In this document: positions 1 to 10,300 of the stretch, one piece after another
How the letters are laid out: each line of letters begins with the position of its first letter
Numbering within the stretch: the stretch's first letter is position 1
Source of the DNA: Trichobilharzia szidati
Taxonomy: Eukaryota; Platyhelminthes; Trematoda; Strigeidida; Schistosomatidae
Assembly (NCBI GenBank): GCA_944472155.2
Contig: OX235272.1
Span: forward strand, 100,756,020 to 100,820,019
Length of the DNA: 64,000 nt
Direction of reading: 5' to 3'
Translations under genes and position numbers: made by a program
The notes under the pieces: generated by a model
The model's database searches: none
Seen by the model: only the letters and a program-made list of their open reading frames with translations
What the model was told of the DNA's origin: nothing

Positions 1-1005
1 TCTCATCTACTCCTCCCCAACACACAATGTCCTCAATGTCACCCTCGCACAGACAACCCACTCGTCGTTTTCCATTCACTTTCCACTGGAGCGATGGACT
101 GCATTGCACGCGATGTCAATTAATCGCCTCCTCATCGTATGACTGATCAGTTCACTTCCATTTTCTCCTACATATTTGTTGAGCAATCGGCTCTCGCCTG
201 TTGGTTTGTTCCACTGGAGATTTTCTTGTTGCTAATTCTTTCGGGCCATTTGATATTCAGTATGGCGTCATCCAGCGAAGTGGGCAGATGTTGATAAAAT
301 TCTTCAGTGACTTGTTGGAAATCCTTTGCGTACCCTGCAGTGCAAGTTTCTGACCTTTATAGAAGAAATGACTGACCGACTGACTTCCCATTTGTGCTGA
401 AAATCTGAACCTTGTTGTTTATGTTGAGGCGAAGTATAGAAGATTTCCAAACTGGTTTCAGATTGATGAAGGCGTGTCTTGCCGTTCTGATTGTGGCTGG
501 CTTTGACATCTTCCTCCGTGCCACCGCCTATGATTGGAACGAATCTTTCTAGCCAGATAAATGAAGCAGGTAACCTCTGTCCAATCTCTCCCATTTATGG
601 TGGTTGGTGCTGGTTGCTGCTGTTGGTTGGTTGTTTGGTTGGTTGGTTATCTTCATTATCTCCGTCTTCTCCGAGTTCACCTGGACTCCTGTCTTCGCCA
701 CCTGCTCGCGTCTTCTGCCAATTTGTTGGTTTTCGCTTGCCTTCCTGCCTGCAATTCTTCGAGTTTGTGTGATATTGAACATAAATCAATGACGTGCGAA
801 ATCCAGATCTTCAACAGTCTTCTTATCGATCAGTCCAGCATATTCCTGTCTTCTCGCTCCTCACGTACAGTGCGTTGCATAATTCAGTCCACCACAGTTG
901 GGAATATCATCGGTGAAAGTATTCATCAGCCTTGTCTTACTCCTGTATTCACTTCGAAAGCCTCTCTGAGTTTTCCATTGTGACACATGGCATTGTCATA
1001 TAACC
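1..1005 (-). pseudogene. RTE-type (SR2-like) retrotransposon, 3' part of reverse transcriptase region, decayed
   Basis: Read on the minus strand, this stretch matches the C-terminal half of an RTE-clade polyprotein. Recognisable blocks are a glycine-rich GGGTEEDVKA segment near 515, a following block around 420-480 that aligns with the usual KPVWKS region of these elements, and further upstream a stretch like the motif C surroundings. The reading frame is broken by many stops and shifts between at least three frames, so it is a dead copy. The element continues off the left edge, where the usual RTE 3' end would lie. The same blocks recur near 15.2, 25.2, 45.5 and 58.0 kb, which supports the repeat call. 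The family name rests on remembered family features, not on a search. Confidence 0.72.
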
Positions 1006-1392
1006 AACTGTTGAATGAGGTTGGCAAATTTCAGTCAACTTAATTGACCTTCACTTTTTCTCACTGTATGCACAAATAGGTCCTCGGCCAAATCGTCAGC
1101 CGTCTATCACACAAACAGGTTACACTTTTAGATAAACTTTGTAAGATAACCATGAAATGACGACAAGTGAATCTATCTAGTGAATTTACATGGATATTTA
1201 ACTGGTGATTCAAAAAGTCTTACGGAATTTAATTTGAAGCGTTATTCTTTTCCTCTGCAACTGACTTCATAGCTGTAAGTTTTCATGATAAAGGAAGTGT
1301 GTCTATGAGTTGCTTTCAAACCTCATTAAAATTCGGTCGTGCAGTACAGTATCTTGTATTGGAGTTTTTGTTGACAAAGTGTAAATTCACAT

Positions 1393-1620
1393 TTATGCTT
1401 TACCAACTAGCTTTTGAAGTCCTAAAGTCAGTTGGTGGATGGTAACAAGCAGTGGAATCGAAAACAACGCGAATTCCGTCCAGTTTTGCACTTGCCTACC
1501 ATTGGATGTGCCTGCATTCCCCAGTGAGTCAGTAATGGTGTTCACACTGATGCTCGAACCCAGTGCCCCTAGTTTCAAACGTAAAAGCGTTATCCACTAG
1601 ACTATTTGGACCACGACAGC
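1393..1620 (-). mobile_element. Sm-alpha-like tRNA-headed SINE (family A), minus-strand copy
   Basis: On the minus strand a tRNA-like head (A-box-like TAGTCTAGTGGATAACG, B-box-like GGGTTCGAGC) is followed after about 35 bases by a degenerate hammerhead region and the conserved tail CCACTGCTTGTTACCATCC. The order matches schistosome Sm-alpha elements: Pol III promoter, then ribozyme, then tail. In this copy the ribozyme core (1454-1512) has lost the CUGANGA box. It lies head to head with the plus-strand copy that starts near 1680. Confidence 0.7.
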
Positions 1621-1679
1621 CTCCTCTTTTGCAACGAGTCTTATTAATTATTTAGTTCAATTTAGATTTTCTTGTCGAT

Positions 1680-2020
1680 TGATTGGCCTGAGGTGCTTGG
1701 CCTCAGATGGCTGCCGTTTCCCAAGTGGTCTAATGGATAACGCTTTGACATTTGAAACTGTGAGCACTGGATTCGATCCCCGGTGGAAATACCATCACTG
1801 AATCACTGAAGCATGAAGGTATATGCAACTGCCAAGTCCTAAATAGGATGAAATGTGCGTTATCCTGGATTCTACTGCTACTCACCATCCACCAAGTGAC
1901 TTTAAGTTACATGACCAGACATCGTTGAAGCATCTGCATAAGGAGCTGACATGCCAAACTAAGACCAAACACTTAGGTCCAATGAATCTAAGGGAAAATT
2001 TAAATTGAATTTATTAATTT
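1680..2020 (+). mobile_element. Sm-alpha-like SINE (family A), plus-strand copy
   Basis: The head contains AAGTGGTCTAATGGATAACG and GGATTCGATCCCC, a good Pol III A-box/B-box pair. The ribozyme-like segment follows, then the tail ACTGCTACTCACCATCCACC. The 3' part near 1965-2010 resembles the leader seen at 36600-36690 upstream of another copy's head, as expected if units were copied from tandem or circular RNA. It forms an inverted pair with the copy at 1393-1620. Confidence 0.7.
1817..1875 (+). ncRNA. Degenerate hammerhead ribozyme of family A
   Basis: Stem II (AAGTCCTAAATAGGAT) and the 3' side of stem I (CCTGGATTCTAC) are still readable, and GAAA follows stem II. The 5' core box reads CTGCCAA instead of CUGANGA, so cleavage activity is unlikely. 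Confidence 0.6.
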
Positions 2021-2452
2021 TGTCGTCTGATTTTATGTGGTTAATAGTGCATCACAACTTGTGATAGTGATGTGTTATGTATCTTGCTGATTCATGACAT
2101 TTACTACTAATTTAAAATGTTTCAGTAATACGATAAGTGAGTCATGAAAATATAGTCTCCGTCTTTCTGTGCATATCATATATGTATATGTATGTGAAAG
2201 ATTTGTTCATTGTTTCAATGTTTTTAAAGATTCTGTAACTGATGTAGGATTGTGATTACAGTCCACCACTATGTACGTTTATTTATTTTTATGACGTCAT
2301 AGGCACATGCTAGGTCCCAGTGTTTACGTGAGTCTGATTCACACGAAATGAAAAAATAATTCGTAGCACGTTATAAAAACCTTCATGTAATAAAAAACAT
2401 GGGCTAATCATTAGTAGTAGGCGTATTCATATGTTAAATTATCCTAATTTAC

Positions 2453-2915
2453 TGAGCACTACTCAGTAACTAAAGTAGTGTGTCTAGTCCTATCTTTTGA
2501 TGCAGACAAAATTCTATCAGTCAAGAATGCAATGTTGTCACCATTCTAGTTGGCCCGCCAACACGGTTTTCTTTGAATTGTTGATAATAGATGGTTGGAG
2601 GCAATCACCAGGAGGCCTTGGACCTAGTCACACTACACTTGTCACTTACTAGTTTCCAAACAAAAATACCCAGTACAGTCCTGCAGGAGGTCAATCACGA
2701 GTCCGAATACTTCAGTGGTAACGTCTCTGACTGCAGGCGGTACTGAGCTTGGTGACGTAGTTTCCAATCTCAGGAGTGACGTGAGTTCCTACCTTCAAAA
2801 TTGCAGATATGCCTTGCTGACTGGTGATTGCCCACTAGCATGAAACCTAGGTGCCGGTAAGGCTTCCTGTGGCCAATTACCTCCAACCATCTAATATCAA
2901 CAATTCCTGCTTATC
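2453..2915 (+). mobile_element. Family C tRNA-headed SINE with hammerhead-like motif
   Basis: This element resembles the pair at 27.3-27.9 kb. It opens with a block related to 27283-27418. It then has terminal inverted segments (about 2573-2605 and 2876-2908; one side reads TAGATGGTTGGAGGCAAT). Inside is a tRNA-like head near 2700-2790 with a TTCAGTGG box, followed by the ribozyme-like segment at 2811-2863. I do not recognise a published name for it. Confidence 0.6.
2811..2863 (+). ncRNA. Family C hammerhead-like motif
   Basis: The order is: stem I 5' arm GCCTTGCTG, an extra A, core-like CTGGTGA, a weak stem II, GAAA, the palindrome CCTAGG, then a stem I 3' arm ending GGTAAGGC. The core has G where hammerheads carry A6, and the cleavage dinucleotide is TG instead of UH in this copy. 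It is inactive as written; the same layout in three copies supports the motif. Confidence 0.45.
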
Positions 2916-3483
2916 CATATACTTCGAATTGGTTTCTTATCTGATGGCTGCTTGACCTAATCTGGCAAAAATCAGTATATACCTAAAAGAACAGCTAATC
3001 ATTATATTGTGACAGCTAAACCAAGAACAGAAATTCCAACTTCAGACTATGAAATGAAAACGACATTTGTCATCACCTGCTTATTGAATGTGATTTCTTT
3101 CATTATTGTGCCATTCACATGCTTAATTGAATCTCAGAAAATTAAATTAAATAATATTTGTGTACAGGAAATTCATTCATGGTTTTGTATTCACTTAACA
3201 ACCTGAGTGAGGTTTAAATGAAATCAGGCATGAACTTGACGTATATTTTTACGTGTTGCAATGAAGCATCATCACCGCACAGATTGTTTATCCTTCACTT
3301 ATCCTATTAAACAATAACTGGTTGGGTTGAAAGAAATACTACCACGCAAAAGAAGATGCTTAACTGAATGATTATGTCCTTCAGAAACAAAATCATTCAA
3401 GGCACACAACTGTTGAGATAATTTCGGAATTTTCAGAGCATATTCCAAGAAAATTATGCTTAAGAGGAAGCAGATATTTGCAA

Positions 3484-3672
3484 AGTGCAATTGCCAGATA
3501 CCTTGTGGATACGCATCATTTCATTGACATTTCTAAATCCTTCAAAATATTAAACATACAAAGGACAGCGAATATACTACGATTTACTGCTGAAGCAATT
3601 GCAATCAAACGTCTCAGACCAAACTTATGCACACAGAAAGAGAGTGTATTCAAACTCTCACTCCCTAGGTAA
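3484..3672 (+). pseudogene. PLE GIY-YIG endonuclease, C-terminal fragment
   Basis: The translation carries the C-terminal signature of Penelope-like endonucleases in this window: HHFIDISKSFKIL, then EAIAIKRLRPNLCTQKE, ending KLSLPR and a stop. The same ending recurs near 19.6, 24.1, 47.1 and 57.5 kb. The conserved glutamate of EAIAI and the RPNLC box are present, but the N-terminal half with YIG and the reverse transcriptase are missing or scrambled upstream. The short open frame has a host-free context and is best read as a 5'-truncated PLE insertion. Sequence between 3290 and 3480 may be older, frame-broken linker from the same copy. Confidence 0.72.
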
Positions 3673-4317
3673 CCATATTACTTTCATTAAACGGATTAGT
3701 CATATACACTAGTGAGCTCAGCTCACTAAGCAAGTTTTCAATTTGTGAACTTTAACCTTCTTGAGTTACAAAGTTGACGTACAAGCTAACACTGTTCATT
3801 AGATTTTTCTGTTTTCTGTCTTCTATCAACCCCCTTTTCTTTCATAGTTTGATAGCATGTAAATTGATGGCAACCTTAACGAAAAAATTGTAATAATTTC
3901 TGATGCGTTCATGTTATAATGTTTTCTCTATCACCTTTCAAATATTGAAGTATGAAATATTATTATTCATAACCAGTGTAATTTCAGGTAGTTTTTAGTA
4001 GCTGATGAGGGAGGACCTGTGAAATAGAATGATATCACTTTATACTGCAAATCTGGTCCTTCTTTCTACATCGAAATTTAGGAATGCTCGAATTCATCAG
4101 GTATCAATCGCATTCTTATAAGAAATGAATAGGACTCGAAAAGTTCTCAACAAATAAGTTAAATCATGTGAGTGTGTGTTATGTTAAAAATCTACTTTCT
4201 TTCATGCAAGCCAAACTCTATTCACTTGATGGAATGTTCTCGGAAAGGCTTGAAAGATTGATACACATGGCTGTCATAGATGAGTAGGAAAAGGGGTGAT
4301 GCTTTCCATTTCAAGCC

Positions 4318-4437
4318 ATAAATGTGAAGACGGCCGCTCACTGGGATACTGGTCCATTTAGGTAATGAGTCTCGAATAACAAGAAACGCGCCACATGGAT
4401 TCCACTGTTAGCCAACATCAACCAAATGATATCATTT
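4318..4437 (+). mobile_element. Sm-alpha-like fragment (family A), strongly diverged
   Basis: A hammerhead-like block GGTAATGAGTCTCGAATAAC followed by AAGAAACGCG and the tail GGATTCCACTGTTAGCCAAC matches family A order. No tRNA head is preserved. The core is mutated and the cleavage region is altered. Confidence 0.5.
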
Positions 4438-4439
4438 GA

Positions 4440-7085
4440 TTTGGTGATATTTTTCAATATTTATAACTTGGAAGACTAGAAAGAAGAAATTAACCTACAA
4501 AGTCATTTAAATGTGAAATTATTACGTTTCTCTTTGTGGTCTGACGTTAAGAGATTTCAGTTGCTTGTAAGTACATCCATTTAAATTGTCTTTATTTCGT
4601 AATAAAAATCTGCATTGCAGTAAATTCGTAACAAAGAACTAGTCTAGCGTTTCACCTACGAACCTACAACAACCAGGAAATGTGCATCATTTCACTGGAA
4701 TTATCTGATTTGATTACCAGTTTGTAGACAATTTCCTCTAACATATTTACGGAAAGTCTGATTTCCAAGTCATGTTAGACCTATTTGGATTATTTTTGTC
4801 TGAATAGGGGAGTTTTATATTTTGTCTGTTTATTGCATTGCTGATGCTTTTATATTACCCCTGTTTTATTACAGTAGATAAACAGGATTCACTCTTTGCT
4901 GAAATTAATTACCATGCATAATTATACGCACCTATCAATATAGCGATCAGCCGGTAGTAAGTATTTGGCTAACACGTTCAGAAATAGAATTAAATGATGA
5001 TCGACACAGAGTCTCGTTCATTGAAAGATTGGAAATCGGTATCTAATGTCGAAGGATGCAGTCAGCATCATTGCAAACTGACAAGTTCTTTTATTTGTAT
5101 GTCATGTTGACTTCACTCTTTGTTTGCAAAATACACAAATGTGGATGTCTGATAGCATTAAACAACGTATATTTAATTCATAAGTGCAGTACATTCCTTG
5201 TCAGTTCTCGAAAACCAATACTGGTGGACGATTCAATTGAAATATGAGTTATCAATTGTAAAGGTACAAGGTTAATACTAATATTGAAGCTTCTATCTTC
5301 ATTTGTTACCAATTAAATGAACAGAGTGTAGAAATGTAGAATACGTTCACTTGTGCATTAACTTGAATGACCTATATAGTTACACCAAGTTGTATGAATC
5401 GATAACAAAAGCGACGTCTACACAACCAATGAAAAATGTTGTGTAATCTTGATTTCAAAGGGCACTACTATCATTTGTGAGGACTATAGAAATGATAACT
5501 GCATCTGTACTTGCCTATTCGTAAAATGTATTTTAATCTGTGACTTAACTGCAGGTCTTTCAATGGTTTCACATTATTGTGGAACTGGACTGCCATTCAA
5601 ATCATTAACTTCAACCTCCTTCCTATTCATAATAGAATTCCTTATGATTTCTTTGACTGATGAGAGATGTAATACTCTTTCCAAAAGAAAATGTTGTTAT
5701 ATCCAAGAGCAATCACTCCCTGTTGTTGTTTTATTCTAAAATCGGGAAGTTACTTTCCTTTTCCCTGCCCTCCTTCACTAGGAATGCTTAAGGTGAAAAG
5801 AGAAGGCAGTGTGTGAGATTTGGCAAGCTAATTACATGATGCAAATAATCTTTTGGAAGCCATGATAGATCAGTATGATAGCTGCTTTCTATCTCATCTG
5901 ATTTCTAATAATTAAGTAGGCATAGTGTCTACAGAAATAGAAAAAGGTTAATGGTGCTTTCTTATTGTCATAATCCTACATTCAGACTAGTTAAGGCATT
6001 CATCAGAAAAAACAGGTTAATTTCTACATAGTTGCTCATTAATTTATGAAAAGGATGCTGTTAAGGCAAACGTGGATCTAGTGACAGATGCTTGACATTA
6101 TCTGATTGTCAACTTCAGCGCCTGCTTATCTTCTATTTATCACATCAATTTTATCCGTTTATGTCAGCAACTCTTCAAACGTTTGGAGACAAATTAGAAC
6201 TGTGTTCTAGCTAGTATCATCTCCTTTTATCATGATTTGACTTCATGGGTTACGTATATTGTAACAATCACACTTTGTAAGTGACTAGGTTTGTAGGGAA
6301 GTTAACAGCCAGCTCGGTAGTGGTACAGAATATCAGAATTAAAACATTCAAGTTTATGAGATAATATTGTAAGAGTATATTATAAAAAATACAGTTAACG
6401 AGTAGTAGAAACTAATGGTTACTTGGTGATACAGTTGAAGTTCACTGACGCAAATTATTAATGTAATCCACAGAAGTGTTCACTGCTGTTGTTGTATCTA
6501 CTGGTAGATGCTGTGCACCGGTTGTAGAATAGTCTTTGGATGAGGATGATAGGTTCCTGCAAAATCCAACGGATACAACACGGTTAGTAGTGAAGCGAGT
6601 AAACAGTAGAGACCTGTGACTAGAAGAAGCATCAGGCAGGACACTGTAGTTTAGATTGTACTCCGAAGTTATGTACATTTCACCATGAATTGTTTTAAAC
6701 GAAAGTTATGCTCAATGCTCCCATTTCAACATCCAACAAACACGTGTACGATCATACTGTTCAGGACTCCACACGACTGACCCCTTTGAGGTCCGGAGAG
6801 ATCACCGGTAGCTGTCACTGCCAGTGATACAAATAATAATAGTAATAACAACTTTTGTGATGATGATGATAATAATAATAAGGATACATAGTGATTTGCG
6901 AGTAAGCGAAAAGGTATTTGGAAAGTTTAAAGTTTAACGCATGCACAAATATTTAGATAACAAAAGAGTAAATAAAAGTTTACAGTAATTAAATAAAGTT
7001 TGTTTCTCTTCGCAGAGGCTATGAACAAAGAAGATTTTTATGCATGAACATAGATATAAGAATAAAATTTAGGCACTGTGGTAGA
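4440..7085. other. No supported gene
   Basis: AT-rich DNA. The open frames here (for example 5449-5739) show no domain, codon bias or splice context I can defend. A simple-sequence patch of AAT/GAT triplets lies at about 6830-6885. Confidence 0.5.
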
Positions 7086-7092
7086 GTGTAAT

Positions 7093-7291
7093 TCCATTAT
7101 GGGTAAATTTTATTTTGATAGAGTCTCTCAGTGTTATACAGTAATATTTACTGATGACGTTTCGAGCACAATTTATTGCTCATAATCATATCAAGTTAAT
7201 CACACGACTGTCGTGTGATTATATTATTATATATATATATTATATTATATTACTGTATAACACTGTGAGACTCTATCAAAATAAAATTCAC
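7093..7291. repeat. Inverted PLE terminal segments forming a MITE-like element
   Basis: Two arms of about 46 bases face each other: one reads GATAGAGTCTCTCAGTG near 7120, the other CACTGTGAGACTCTATC near 7260. The right arm, read forward, matches the sequence downstream of the PLE endonuclease at 22.87-22.92 kb. This makes it a deletion product that keeps only two inverted PLE ends. A TA-rich core lies between the arms. Confidence 0.65.
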
Positions 7292-7315
7292 CCATGAACA
7301 TAGATATTTATGTAC

Positions 7316-7644
7316 ATACACATTAATGAGGGTGCCAAAAATGGATGATGACTGTTAAGTGTTTTCTTGAACTTTTGATGACTTGGAAAGGACTTTCGTG
7401 CGGAGGTTGTGATCCTTTTTCTGACGTCATCAACTAGAGCAAAGATGAATTTGTAGGTTTCCAGGTATTTGCTGACGTGATCACGTCGGAAGGGTTGTCC
7501 AGATGCTTTTGGTTGAAGATGAAGCATTTGTCTGGTTAGACGATTGTTGAAATCAGCAATATTCACGTCTGTCGAATCGTGTGAAGGAACAAGCTGCCCA
7601 GGCAAGTTCAAATTAGTAACATAAACGAGTTGGCTGGTGTACAT
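7316..7644 (-). pseudogene. Gypsy integrase C-terminal region remnant
   Basis: The frame contains a segment FALVDDVRKRITT that corresponds to the integrase C-terminal block typical of Gypsy elements (FVRxDxVRKPL), preceded by the region that normally joins the catalytic core. It lies directly downstream, on the minus strand, of the integrase core fragment. The last 20 or so residues run into non-homologous sequence near the inverted repeat at 7.09-7.29 kb. Confidence 0.65.
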
Positions 7645-7729
7645 CTCAAGTCTTCTTTGATAGTTGATCGAATGCTGAGTGGGATCAACGATAATTGTTG
7701 TCCGTGCTTGGACCTGTCACTTTGAGCTG

Positions 7730-8188
7730 TCAGGAGCTTTTCAGTTGTCTGTGGAATCGTTCCACGCGACCATTAGCTGCCGGATGATAAGCTGTCGTGA
7801 AGATATGATTCGCTCCAAGGAGTCTCGTTAATTTGATAAACAGAGTGTATTGAGACTGAGCTCCTCGGTCGGATGTAACCCTAGTTGGTATTCCATAATA
7901 TGATACCAAACGATCAGGAAAAGCCAAGGAAACATTCTCTGCAGATATATCGTTTTGCTGGTATGCGATAGCCTATCAAGTCAATCTATCGATGACTGTA
8001 AGAATATGTGTATATCCTCTTGATAGCGCTAATGCTCCCACAATGTCAATATGAACATGCTGAAATCTTTTATCAGATAAATCAAATGTCTTCGGATTTG
8101 TCACAGTGTGACGATGTACTCTTGAGCATTGGCATTGCAGACATTCCTGAGCCCATTTCCGAATGTCAGAGTTCATTCTAGGCCACAC
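7730..8188 (-). pseudogene. Gypsy integrase: zinc-binding end and catalytic core
   Basis: Integrase joins element cDNA to host DNA. The N-terminal fragment (7976-8188) begins near the zinc-binding region: MWPRMNSDIRKWAQECLQCQ carries the CxxC, followed by HVHIDIVG with the first catalytic aspartate and TVIDRLT. The second fragment (7730-7927) has SDRGAQ with the second catalytic aspartate, and YHPAANGRVERFHRQLK with the catalytic glutamate. All three acidic residues of the DDE triad are therefore visible. A frame break lies between the fragments around 7928-7975, so no intact protein can be made from this copy. Confidence 0.85.
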
Positions 8189-8467
8189 AAAATGCTCGCT
8201 GATAGGTCTGATTGTAGCACGTACTCCAGGATGAGAGAGTGAATGTAATTGTTCAAATAAGGCTTCTCTACAACTTTGAGGTGCAAAACGGCAATGGACG
8301 CCTGTGACAACGTCACAAACGATAGTTGTATCAAACAGATGTATAGGTGTCTCCTATAGCTGTATGTAAGTATTTGCTCTACAAGTGAGAATGTCGGCGT
8401 CAGTCGATTGTAATTAAGCAATACTGTCCAAACTGATGTCTATCCAAGATAAATGATTAATATCACG

Positions 8468-8668
8468 TCAAGAAAGAGGATCGGCTATGACTTTTGCATC
8501 TCCCTTGATAAACTGAATGTCGGTGGCAAATTGGGAAATATAATCTAGCTGTCTACCTACTCTTGGCGATTGTTTATCTAGCGAAGTGCGAAAGACACAG
8601 CAAAGGGGTTCATGATCAGTGAAGATGGTGAAATGTTGACCTTGTAACAAGAAACCGAAATGCTTCAC
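8468..8668 (-). pseudogene. Gypsy RNase H domain remnant
   Basis: The translation has the RNase H hallmark FTIFTDHEPL, followed by the block RQLDYISQF and FIKGDAKVIADPLS, close to the usual KGxxNxVADALSR end of Gypsy RNase H. It lies between the reverse transcriptase and integrase fragments, as expected. Sequence at 8670-8990 probably holds the eroded RT-RNase H connection, but I cannot translate it cleanly. Confidence 0.82.
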
Positions 8669-9002
8669 TGCTAGATAGATGGTTAACAGTTCTCTGCGAA
8701 AATTGATATAACGTGTTTAGGCAGGTTCTATCTTCTTGGAAAAGAAAGCACATGAAGTGATATCGTTGTTAAATTTCTGTTGTAGGACAGCTCCTGCTGT
8801 CACCTGTGATGCATCTGTACACAGGATAAGGGATGATTTCAGACTGATATGAGACTACATGATGACTATAGGCAAAGCTTCTCTGGAGTTTCAGAAAGAT
8901 TTTTGTGCTTGCGCTGACAGCTGGAATTATTAAGGTTCACTTTTAAGGTGATCAGTTAGAGGCTGAATGATATGGGAACGTGAAGGAATAAAACGCCGAT
9001 AG

Positions 9003-9545
9003 AAATTAAACATCGTAAAAATCGTCTGAATTCATCAATGATTCTAGGTCCGAGAACTTTCTGAAAGTCTTCATCGTTTCCTCCGTAGGCCAAACATTGT
9101 CTGCGGTTATGTAATCTCCTGGAAATTGTATAGGATAGGTACCGAAAATGAGCTTTTTAGGATTTATAGCATCGCCATATTGCTCGAAACTCTGAAACGA
9201 AATGCCGAGGTGAACCATGTGTTTTTTATTTTATTTTTTGATTTACAGCTTGATTCCACACCGTATTTTCAGTACAAGTATGGCATTTTCAGCATGGATA
9301 TCGGTAGCCCAAATTCAGGCCGACCACAGATATCGGGTGTGCGCCGGCAGGGGATCGAACCCCGGACCATGTGCATTGTCGGCGAGAGTCCTAACCACTG
9401 TGCCACCAACGTGCTTTCAGTTAAGACGTGATCTATATAAATGAACACAAAACCAAAACATGTAATGACTTGGTCCATGAAGCGCTGAAAGGATTGTGCA
9501 GTACTCTTCTGACCGAACGGTATTCGCAGGAATTCAAACAAGCTT
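9003..9545 (-). pseudogene. Gypsy reverse transcriptase remnant split by a SINE
   Basis: Two minus-strand exon-like pieces belong to one former domain. The upstream piece (about 9425-9545) reads FEFLRIPFGQKSTAQSFQRF and then VFIYIDHVL, matching the Gypsy FxRMPFGL and YIDDVL boxes; one catalytic aspartate of YxDD is changed to His. The downstream piece (9006-9218) continues with HLGISFQSFEQYG, INPKKLIFG and GDYITADNV, the blocks that directly follow YIDD in this family. The insertion at about 9219-9424 explains the break. Confidence 0.83.
9219..9424 (-). mobile_element. tRNA-derived SINE (family T) inserted in Gypsy RT
   Basis: On the minus strand the element starts with GGTGGCACAGTGGTTAGGAC (A box) and carries GGGGTTCGATCCCC (B box). 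It continues for about 130 bases and ends in an A-rich tail next to the Gypsy sequence. A second copy is at 49945-50125. I see no hammerhead in either copy. Target duplications are not clear. Confidence 0.75.
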
Positions 9546-9999
9546 CCACATCTCTTCCCATATTTGTTCAATTAAGGATAAAAACAGTTAAAGTAAAATT
9601 GTATCTTCAATGTCGCTTTATACTTTAAAAAATATTGCATTTGATGACTACAGGTTTACAGAGAGTTTTTATCATATTTAAAAGTGTCTCGCAAGTTATC
9701 TTTAGCTTGTGAGATAGGTGAATGCGAAATTGACACCATTATGATAACATTGTTGTCGCAAACTTGAAACTACGGGATTCAATAAAGTTTAGAATTGGCT
9801 AAATTATTCTCGAGCCTAAAAATATAGACATTCTAAAATGTCATTCGACCTTATTCCACCCTAAGATTATTCACTCAGTAGTCACAGAAGACATGAATCA
9901 TTTTGTTTCAAATGAAGTTTTGAAAGTGAGTATGTTAGAAAATATAGAAGTCTGTCTGAATGAATATCCACATATTCTACGTTGACCGGTCAGTAGGAA

Positions 10000-10300
10000 C
10001 TTGAATATGCCGTCTATCTAGCCCTGTCTTTTGCTGCTGACTGAATTCTGTCAGTCAAACCACTGAGAATCGGTAGTCTAAATCTGTGAGATGTCAGAGT
10101 TTCTTTTGAGGTCTACAATACACCTTCATGATGGGTATCAATAAGCAGGAAACCTAGGCCCAAGATTTTCTATTGACTGCCTGCAGTCATCAAATAACAA
10201 TTCTGAGTGCACAGTGATAGCGAATCTTCTAGACTGGTGACCACATCGTAAACTTGAAATGATAGAATTCAGTCAAAACCACCAAGGACCAGACATACAG
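10000..10300. mobile_element. Family C SINE fragment, diverged
   Basis: Flanking blocks GAATTCTGTCAGTCAAACC and ATGATAGAATTCAGTCAAAA match the outer parts of the 27.3-27.7 kb element. GGAAACCTAGGCCC near 10160 matches the GAAA plus palindrome part of the family C ribozyme-like motif. The rest of the motif is lost. Confidence 0.45.

Larger units (their letters stand above)
7316..9545 (-). mobile_element. Ty3/Gypsy LTR retrotransposon, truncated and decayed pol
   Basis: Minus-strand fragments occur in the usual Gypsy pol order: reverse transcriptase, RNase H, integrase, integrase C-terminus. No LTRs, gag or protease are visible. The 5' end breaks off inside the reverse transcriptase near 9545, and the copy is split by a SINE at about 9219-9424. 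Frames change repeatedly, so the copy is inactive. I cannot assign it to a named schistosome family. Confidence 0.82.

Noticed and set aside
1714..1800. tRNA genes suggested by good A and B boxes, here and in the family B and C heads
   Set aside because: The sequences do not fold into complete tRNA cloverleafs by eye and are always attached to repeat bodies, so they are SINE promoters.
6442..6678. Minus-strand Ser/Thr-rich frame with an internal acceptor-like TTGGATTTTGCAG
   Set aside because: No poly(A) signal close by, no homology recognised and low sequence complexity. A terminal exon is possible but not supported.
7141..7200. A possible hammerhead in the lineage 3 PLE ends (hairpin GAGC...GCTC directly followed by GAAAC and GTC)
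   Set aside because: The 5' core reads ATTATGA in both this copy and the one at 22.83 kb instead of CUGANGA, and stem I pairs poorly. It could be a relic, but the sequence alone does not support it.
9219..9424. A ribozyme in the family T SINE
   Set aside because: Neither copy (9.2 and 49.9 kb) has a CUGANGA box paired with a stem and GAAA.
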